A stretch of DNA of 10,151 nucleotides, from the NCBI GenBank assembly GCA_910577185.1, contig CAJTLR010000098.1, positions 1 through 10,151 of the forward strand, read 5' to 3'. The notes under the pieces were generated by a model. The model ran no database searches. It worked only from the letters and a program-made list of their open reading frames with translations, and was not told the origin of the DNA. The position numbers were made by a program, and so were the translations under genes. The DNA is from an uncultured Acetatifactor sp. Lineage in GTDB: Bacteria; Bacillota; Clostridia; Lachnospirales; Lachnospiraceae. This document shows positions 6,057 to 10,151 of this stretch, piece after piece; within the stretch, counting starts at the first letter, position 1, and every line of letters begins with the position of its first letter.

Positions 6057-6100
6057 AAAGATTCCCTTCCGGCCCCAAATATATCCCGAAGGGAATCTTT
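6057..6100 (-). terminator. Strong hairpin terminator after the LCP gene
   Basis: AAAGATTCCCTTC (6057-6069) and GAAGGGAATCTTT (6088-6100) form a perfect 13-bp stem with an 18-base loop, 37 bases after the LCP stop codon. On the minus strand the stem ends in TCTTTTA, a short T-rich tail. It is the clearest stem-loop in the window and separates the LCP gene from the DUF4250 gene. Some readthrough is possible because the T-run is short. Confidence 0.75.
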
Positions 6101-6137
6101 GCCTTTTCCCAGTTCTCCGTTTTCTTTTCCGGTGTAG

Positions 6138-7220
6138 TTATTTTTTAAGATACCGGGAAGTCTCTTCCGCAATCCTTTTATCGAATTCCTTCACACTTTC
6201 CGACACATGGTAATTTTCGTCACCAAACAGGAACTGATGCAGCCACACTACATTTGACTCCAGATCCATCGGAATTACACAGCTTCCCTTTGCACCGATA
6301 TTTCCGGTGGTACGGCGGTCTACCGTGGGGAATCCGGCTTCCTCCACAATACTGTAATTGGCAATATTTCCGATCAGTGCCAAAATATCCTTGGACTCAA
6401 TACTTGTATAAATGTTTCCGATACAGTCATTGAACACCTTTGTCAGGGTAGCCAGATCCGTCTTTTTTGCCTGTTCTTCGATTGCCTTCAATACTTCCCT
6501 CTGGCGGGCGGTACGCTTAAAATCCCATCCTTCATCCCCTGCTCCCCCTGTGGCACGAATACGGCAGTATGCCGTGGCCTGCAGGCCGTTCAAAAGCTGG
6601 TAGCCAGGCTCTGTCACCGGTGTATAATCGCATTTCAGCACATCCGATACCCCGATCTGGTAATTATTCAGATGGGTGATCTCTTCACTGTCCACATCAA
6701 TATAGACACCGCCCAGGCCATCAATCACGCTGCTGAGCCCCTTATACCCCACGGCCACAAAGTCCGTAATGTCCATATCCAGATTCATATTCAGCATTTT
6801 TACTGCCTGCTCGGCACCTCCGCTGGAATAGGCCGTATTACATTTCCAATAATATTCGTCCTGTCCTTTGTAGGGACCGATGTTTAAATAGGAATCCCGG
6901 TACACACTGACCAGCCTGATTTCCCCATTGTCCAGGTTAATGCTGGCAATCATGATACTGTCGCTGAGGCTGCCCTTGTACAGCTGGTTGTCCGTCTGCG
7001 CATCCAGGCCGAACAGCGCCACATTCATGTACCCGTGCATGGTGCCGCCCTCCTGTTTCTGCTCAATCACTTCCTCATGAATCTCCAGCACCTCGGGATC
7101 CAGTATGTATGTTTTGGGCCCATCGCTGGTTTTGTTCATCACCAGGTACAGAATCGTCACCATAACCAGGATAATCGTTATCTCCAGTCCGATTAAAACC
7201 AGCTTCATTTTCTTTCTCAT
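6138..7220 (-). CDS. LytR-CpsA-Psr (LCP) family cell-envelope protein
   Basis: This is a membrane-anchored enzyme of the LCP family, whose members transfer undecaprenyl-pyrophosphate-linked glycopolymers (wall teichoic acid, capsule) onto peptidoglycan at the outer face of the membrane. The 360-residue product has a short basic cytoplasmic end (MRKKMK), one membrane helix at about 7-28, and the extracellular LCP domain at about 65-250. Conserved elements are NVALFGLDAQ (66-75), SDSIMIASIN (86-95), SVYRDSY (105-111, with the catalytic-region Arg-Asp) and FKRTARQREVL (234-244), the arginine motif that binds pyrophosphate. The C-terminal third (about 255-360) is less conserved. GGAGG (7231-7227) lies six bases before the ATG. 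The gene follows clpB by 209 bases. Its polymer substrate cannot be told from this window. Confidence 0.93.
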   Translation of the reverse strand: MRKKMKLVLIGLEITIILVMVTILYLVMNKTSDGPKTYILDPEVLEIHEEVIEQKQEGGTMHGYMNVALFGLDAQTDNQLYKGSLSDSIMIASINLDNGEIRLVSVYRDSYLNIGPYKGQDEYYWKCNTAYSSGGAEQAVKMLNMNLDMDITDFVAVGYKGLSSVIDGLGGVYIDVDSEEITHLNNYQIGVSDVLKCDYTPVTEPGYQLLNGLQATAYCRIRATGGAGDEGWDFKRTARQREVLKAIEEQAKKTDLATLTKVFNDCIGNIYTSIESKDILALIGNIANYSIVEEAGFPTVDRRTTGNIGAKGSCVIPMDLESNVVWLHQFLFGDENYHVSESVKEFDKRIAEETSRYLKK

Positions 7221-7312
7221 AGCATTCCTCCAATTCTGCCGTACACTGCGGCTTCCGCTGTCCTCTTTCCGCCCGTCCGGCAGTTCCTGCCAGGGTCAGA
7301 ATAACTTTGCAT
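7217..7312 (-). other. Possible 31-residue upstream reading frame overlapping the LCP start
   Basis: A short frame starts at ATG 7312 and ends with a TGA that shares the ATGA of the LCP start codon, an arrangement typical of translational coupling. The predicted product is polar, rich in Arg and Gly, and unlike anything I know. Its ribosome binding site is poor: GGTGG is only three bases away and GGAAGG is twelve bases away. The LCP gene has a good site of its own, so chance is the likelier explanation. Confidence 0.15.
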
Positions 7313-7342
7313 CTTCCACCGTGTCCTTCCTTTTATGGTTTT

Positions 7343-7348
7343 ATTGTA
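7343..7348 (-). promoter_or_regulatory. Possible -10 element for the LCP gene
   Basis: TACAAT reads on the minus strand in an AT-rich part of the clpB-LCP intergenic region. No convincing -35 box is found 16-18 bases upstream. If used, it would give a leader of roughly 115 bases. The assignment is weak. Confidence 0.25.
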
Positions 7349-7429
7349 AGGAATAAATCTTATGAAATTATGAAGCTGGTCTTGCGTATTTCTTAAATTG
7401 CTCTTAATAAATATTTTAAAGGGCCGGTT

Positions 7430-10012
7430 TCATTGCTTCACAGAGGCCGTCAGTTCGCCGTCTTTAAGGGATATCTCCACCTTGTCGCCGGTTCTGACCG
7501 TATCCGAAAGAATCAGTTTTGCCGTCAGTGTCTCCACATATTTCTGGATATATCGTTTCAGGGGACGGGCGCCGTATACAGGATCATAGGCATTTTCCAC
7601 AATAAAGTGCATGGCCTCGTCCGTCAGTTCCAGCTCCAGCTCCTTATCCGAGAGTCTCTGGTTCAGATCCGCGATAATCAGGTTCACAATCCCCCTGATA
7701 TTTTCCTTCGTCAGCGGCTTGAACAGAATGGTTTCATCCAGCCTGTTGAGAAATTCCGGGCGGAAATGACTGCGCAGGTCGTTCATCACCAGATTTTCCG
7801 TCTCCCGGCCGATCTGCCCATCCGGGCCGATCCCCTCCAGAAGATAATTTGCACCGATATTGGAAGTCATGATCAGTATGGTATTTTTAAAGTCCACCGT
7901 CCTGCCCTGGGAATCCGTAATACGCCCATCGTCAAGTACCTGCAGAAGCACATTGAACACATCCGGATGGGCTTTCTCAATCTCGTCAAAGAGCACGACG
8001 CTGTAGGGCTTCCTGCGGACTGCTTCCGTCAGCTGGCCCCCTTCCTCATAGCCCACATATCCGGGAGGCGCCCCGATCAGCCGGGATACGGAATATTTCT
8101 CCATATACTCGCTCATATCAATCCGCACCATATTATTCTCGTCATCAAACAGCGCTGCCGCCAGGGATTTGGCCAGTTCCGTCTTACCCACGCCGGTAGG
8201 CCCCAGGAACAAAAATGATCCTATGGGTTTTGACGGGTCTTTAATACCTGCCTTGGAACGGATAATGGCCTCTGTCACCTTGGTGACACCCTCATCCTGC
8301 CCGATCACCCTACTGTGCAGTTCCTGGTCCAGGTGCAGGGTTTTGTTACGCTCGCTCTCTGTCAGCCTTGACACGGGAATACCGGTCCATCTGGAAATAA
8401 TTCTGGAGATTTCCTCGTCAGACACTTTTTCCCTGACCAGGGATCTGTCAGCGGCGCCGGACTGTTCTTCCTGTTCAAGCTGCTTTTTCAGGTTCGGCAG
8501 TGTGCCGTAGCTTAGCTCTGCCGCCTTCTCCAGATTCCCCTCCATCTGGGCAATCTGAATTTCGCTGTTGACGGCGTCAATTTCTTCACGCAATTTGGAT
8601 AATTTATCCACTGCGGCCTTTTCATTGTCCCACTGGGCCTTTTTGGACGCAAATTCTTCCTTCTGTTCGGCCAGCTCCTTCTGCAGGTCCTCCAGCCTGT
8701 CCTGGCTCAGATGATCCTCCTCTTTCTTCAGGGCCGCCACCTCGATCTCCATCTGCATGATTTTCCGCTGCAGCTCATCCAGTTCCGTGGGCATACTGTC
8801 CAGTTCCGTCTTGATCAGGGCACAGGCCTCATCCACCAGGTCGATGGCCTTGTCCGGCAGAAATCTGTCGGAAATATAACGGTTGGAAAGCACTGCGGCG
8901 CTCACCAGGGCATTATCCATGATTTTCACCCCGTGATAGACTTCATAGCGCTCCTTAATCCCCCTCAGAATGGATATGGTATCCTCCACGGTGGGCTCCT
9001 CCACCATAACCGGCTGGAACCGTCTCTCCAGGGCGGCATCCTTCTCGATATACTGCCTGTACTCGTCCAGGGTAGTGGCGCCGATGCAGTGCAGTTCTCC
9101 CCTGGCCAGCATTGGCTTAAGCATGTTTCCCGCGTCCAGCGCGCCGTCCGTCTTTCCCGCGCCCACAATGGTATGCAGTTCGTCTATAAACAGAATGATC
9201 TGTCCGTCACTGCCTTTCACATCCTCCAGCACCGCCTTCAGACGCTCCTCGAACTCCCCCCGGTATTTGGCGCCTGCCACCAGGGCTCCCATGTCCAGGG
9301 CAAAAATCTTCTTGTCTTTCAGCCCCTGGGGCACGTCTCCCCTCACAATCCTCTGGGCCAGTCCTTCCACCACCGCTGTCTTGCCCACACCCGGTTCCCC
9401 CATCAGCACGGGATTATTTTTGGTCTTTCTGGACAGAATCCGGATGATATTGCGTATCTCCGTATCCCTTCCGATCACAGGGTCCATCTTCTGGTTTCTG
9501 GCCTTTTCCACCAGCTCCTGTCCGTATTTTTCCAAAGTGTCATAAGTGGCCTCCGGATTGTCGCTGGTAACTCTCTGATTCCCCCTGACCGTGGACAGTG
9601 CCTGCAGAAAACGCTCCCTGGTGATACCGTACTCTTTCCATATCAGTGCAATTTCCCGGTTGGGATTCCGGATCATGGCCAGGAATAAATGCTCCACGGA
9701 AACATATTCGTCCCCGAGCTGCTTCGCCTCGTCTTCCGCTCCCACCAGGACTTTGTTCAAATCCTGGCCCACATAAACCTTCCCGCCCTGCACTTTGGTG
9801 CGTTTCCCTATGGCCTGTTCCGCCCGGTTTACAAAATGTTCTTTCTGGATTTCCATCTTCTCTACCAGCTTCAGAATCAGACTGTCCTCCAAAGTGAGAA
9901 GACCATACAGGAGGTGTTCCTGCTCGATCTCCTGATTTCCGTACTCATAAGCCAGTTTTTCACATTTTTCCACCGCCTGCATGGATTTTTGTGTAAATTT
10001 CTGTATATTCAT
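7430..10012 (-). CDS. clpB: ATP-dependent chaperone ClpB (Hsp100 disaggregase)
   Basis: ClpB forms a cytoplasmic hexamer that threads aggregated proteins through its pore, working with DnaK. The 860-residue product has the full domain order: an N-terminal Clp_N domain (about 1-145), a first AAA+ module with Walker A GEPGVGKT (205-212), Walker B ILFIDE (273-278), pore residues KYRG (249-252) and an arginine pair at 330-331, a coiled-coil middle domain (about 405-525) that distinguishes ClpB from ClpA and ClpC partners of ClpP, and a second AAA+ module with Walker A GPTGVGKT (604-611), pore loop GYVG (651-654), Walker B VVLFDE (672-677) and sensor-2 GAR (814-816). The length is typical and no motif is missing. 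AGGAGG (10025-10020) lies seven bases before the ATG. No CIRCE element is visible upstream, although the promoter may lie outside the window. Confidence 0.98.
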   Translation of the reverse strand: MNIQKFTQKSMQAVEKCEKLAYEYGNQEIEQEHLLYGLLTLEDSLILKLVEKMEIQKEHFVNRAEQAIGKRTKVQGGKVYVGQDLNKVLVGAEDEAKQLGDEYVSVEHLFLAMIRNPNREIALIWKEYGITRERFLQALSTVRGNQRVTSDNPEATYDTLEKYGQELVEKARNQKMDPVIGRDTEIRNIIRILSRKTKNNPVLMGEPGVGKTAVVEGLAQRIVRGDVPQGLKDKKIFALDMGALVAGAKYRGEFEERLKAVLEDVKGSDGQIILFIDELHTIVGAGKTDGALDAGNMLKPMLARGELHCIGATTLDEYRQYIEKDAALERRFQPVMVEEPTVEDTISILRGIKERYEVYHGVKIMDNALVSAAVLSNRYISDRFLPDKAIDLVDEACALIKTELDSMPTELDELQRKIMQMEIEVAALKKEEDHLSQDRLEDLQKELAEQKEEFASKKAQWDNEKAAVDKLSKLREEIDAVNSEIQIAQMEGNLEKAAELSYGTLPNLKKQLEQEEQSGAADRSLVREKVSDEEISRIISRWTGIPVSRLTESERNKTLHLDQELHSRVIGQDEGVTKVTEAIIRSKAGIKDPSKPIGSFLFLGPTGVGKTELAKSLAAALFDDENNMVRIDMSEYMEKYSVSRLIGAPPGYVGYEEGGQLTEAVRRKPYSVVLFDEIEKAHPDVFNVLLQVLDDGRITDSQGRTVDFKNTILIMTSNIGANYLLEGIGPDGQIGRETENLVMNDLRSHFRPEFLNRLDETILFKPLTKENIRGIVNLIIADLNQRLSDKELELELTDEAMHFIVENAYDPVYGARPLKRYIQKYVETLTAKLILSDTVRTGDKVEISLKDGELTASVKQ

Positions 10013-10031
10013 GATAAGCCCTCCTAATTAA

Positions 10032-10044
10032 ATCGCTGCGCGAT
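10032..10044. promoter_or_regulatory. Small hairpin just upstream of the clpB ribosome binding site
   Basis: ATCGC (10032-10036) and GCGAT (10040-10044) pair around a TGC loop. The hairpin ends six bases before the AGGAGG of clpB on the minus strand. It could sit in the clpB leader mRNA and affect access to the site, but no pairing with the Shine-Dalgarno bases themselves is evident. Confidence 0.4.
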
Positions 10045-10055
10045 AGCACTAAAGG

Positions 10056-10147
10056 GTAAAGTCGCTTCGACACACCTTTCATGAGCGAAACTTTTATTTC
10101 GAAAGGAATCTCATAAAAGTTCCTCTCGTGCGCCTTTGCGACTTTAC
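10056..10147. repeat. Long imperfect inverted repeat upstream of clpB
   Basis: A perfect outer 10-bp pair, GTAAAGTCGC (10056-10065) with GCGACTTTAC (10138-10147), encloses a second pair, GAGCGAAACTTTTAT (10083-10097) with ATAAAAGTTCCTCTC (10113-10127), which matches at 13 of 15 positions. The two stems are joined by an asymmetric internal loop, and the apical loop is 15 bases. The whole element of 92 bases can fold into one long hairpin on either strand. It may be a dispersed intergenic palindrome, a terminator-like structure of the gene beyond the window, or part of the clpB leader. Confidence 0.7.
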
Positions 10148-10151
10148 TGTC

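Noticed and set aside
8711..9688. 325-codon plus-strand open frame opposite clpB
   Set aside because: It is antisense to a complete ClpB with both AAA+ modules intact, and it has no recognisable domain or ribosome binding site.
10031..10070. Possible CIRCE (HrcA) half-site, TAGTGCTAT on the minus strand upstream of clpB
   Set aside because: One half matches the CIRCE right arm at seven of nine bases, but the partner arm nine bases away matches at only two of nine, so there is no inverted repeat of the required form.

Overview
The window looks like a chromosomal segment of a Gram-positive anaerobe of the class Clostridia, most likely a member of the Lachnospiraceae. The evidence is a moderate GC content, strong AGGAGG-type ribosome binding sites 6-9 bases before most starts, a DUF4250 protein, a LytR-CpsA-Psr cell-wall enzyme, and a coiled-coil protein whose ends resemble proteins I recall from that family. 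The genus is not determined. No phage, plasmid or insertion-sequence genes are visible.

Layout: 1-172 holds two hairpin-forming stretches and no gene. argH (arginine biosynthesis) is on the minus strand at 173-1555. A divergent intergenic region follows. Then come two overlapping plus-strand genes (1847-3443) for the ATPase and permease of an SsuBC/TauBC-type ABC importer, without a substrate-binding protein. The gap at 3444-3578 is packed with palindromes. All remaining genes are on the minus strand. In transcription order (right to left) they are clpB (10012-7430), an LCP-family envelope enzyme (7220-6138) followed by a strong hairpin, a 57-residue DUF4250 protein (6017-5844), a secreted lipoprotein with a probable TTG start (5739-5095), tRNA-Thr(CGU) with its own promoter and terminator (5004-4932), and a 371-residue protein built of about 38 tandem heptads (4694-3579).

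Most genes are housekeeping: an amino-acid biosynthesis enzyme, a disaggregase, a cell-wall glycopolymer ligase and a tRNA. Apart from the ATPase-permease pair they look like independent units, not one pathway. The strongest unusual feature is the heptad-repeat gene. Its 21-bp units are nearly identical and carry longer internal duplications in whole multiples of 21 bp, so the rod it encodes probably changes length by recombination or slippage while staying in frame. Secondary points of interest are three structured intergenic elements (22-92, 3481-3557, 10032-10147), the transporter lacking a binding protein, and an A-tract-rich promoter for the tRNA.
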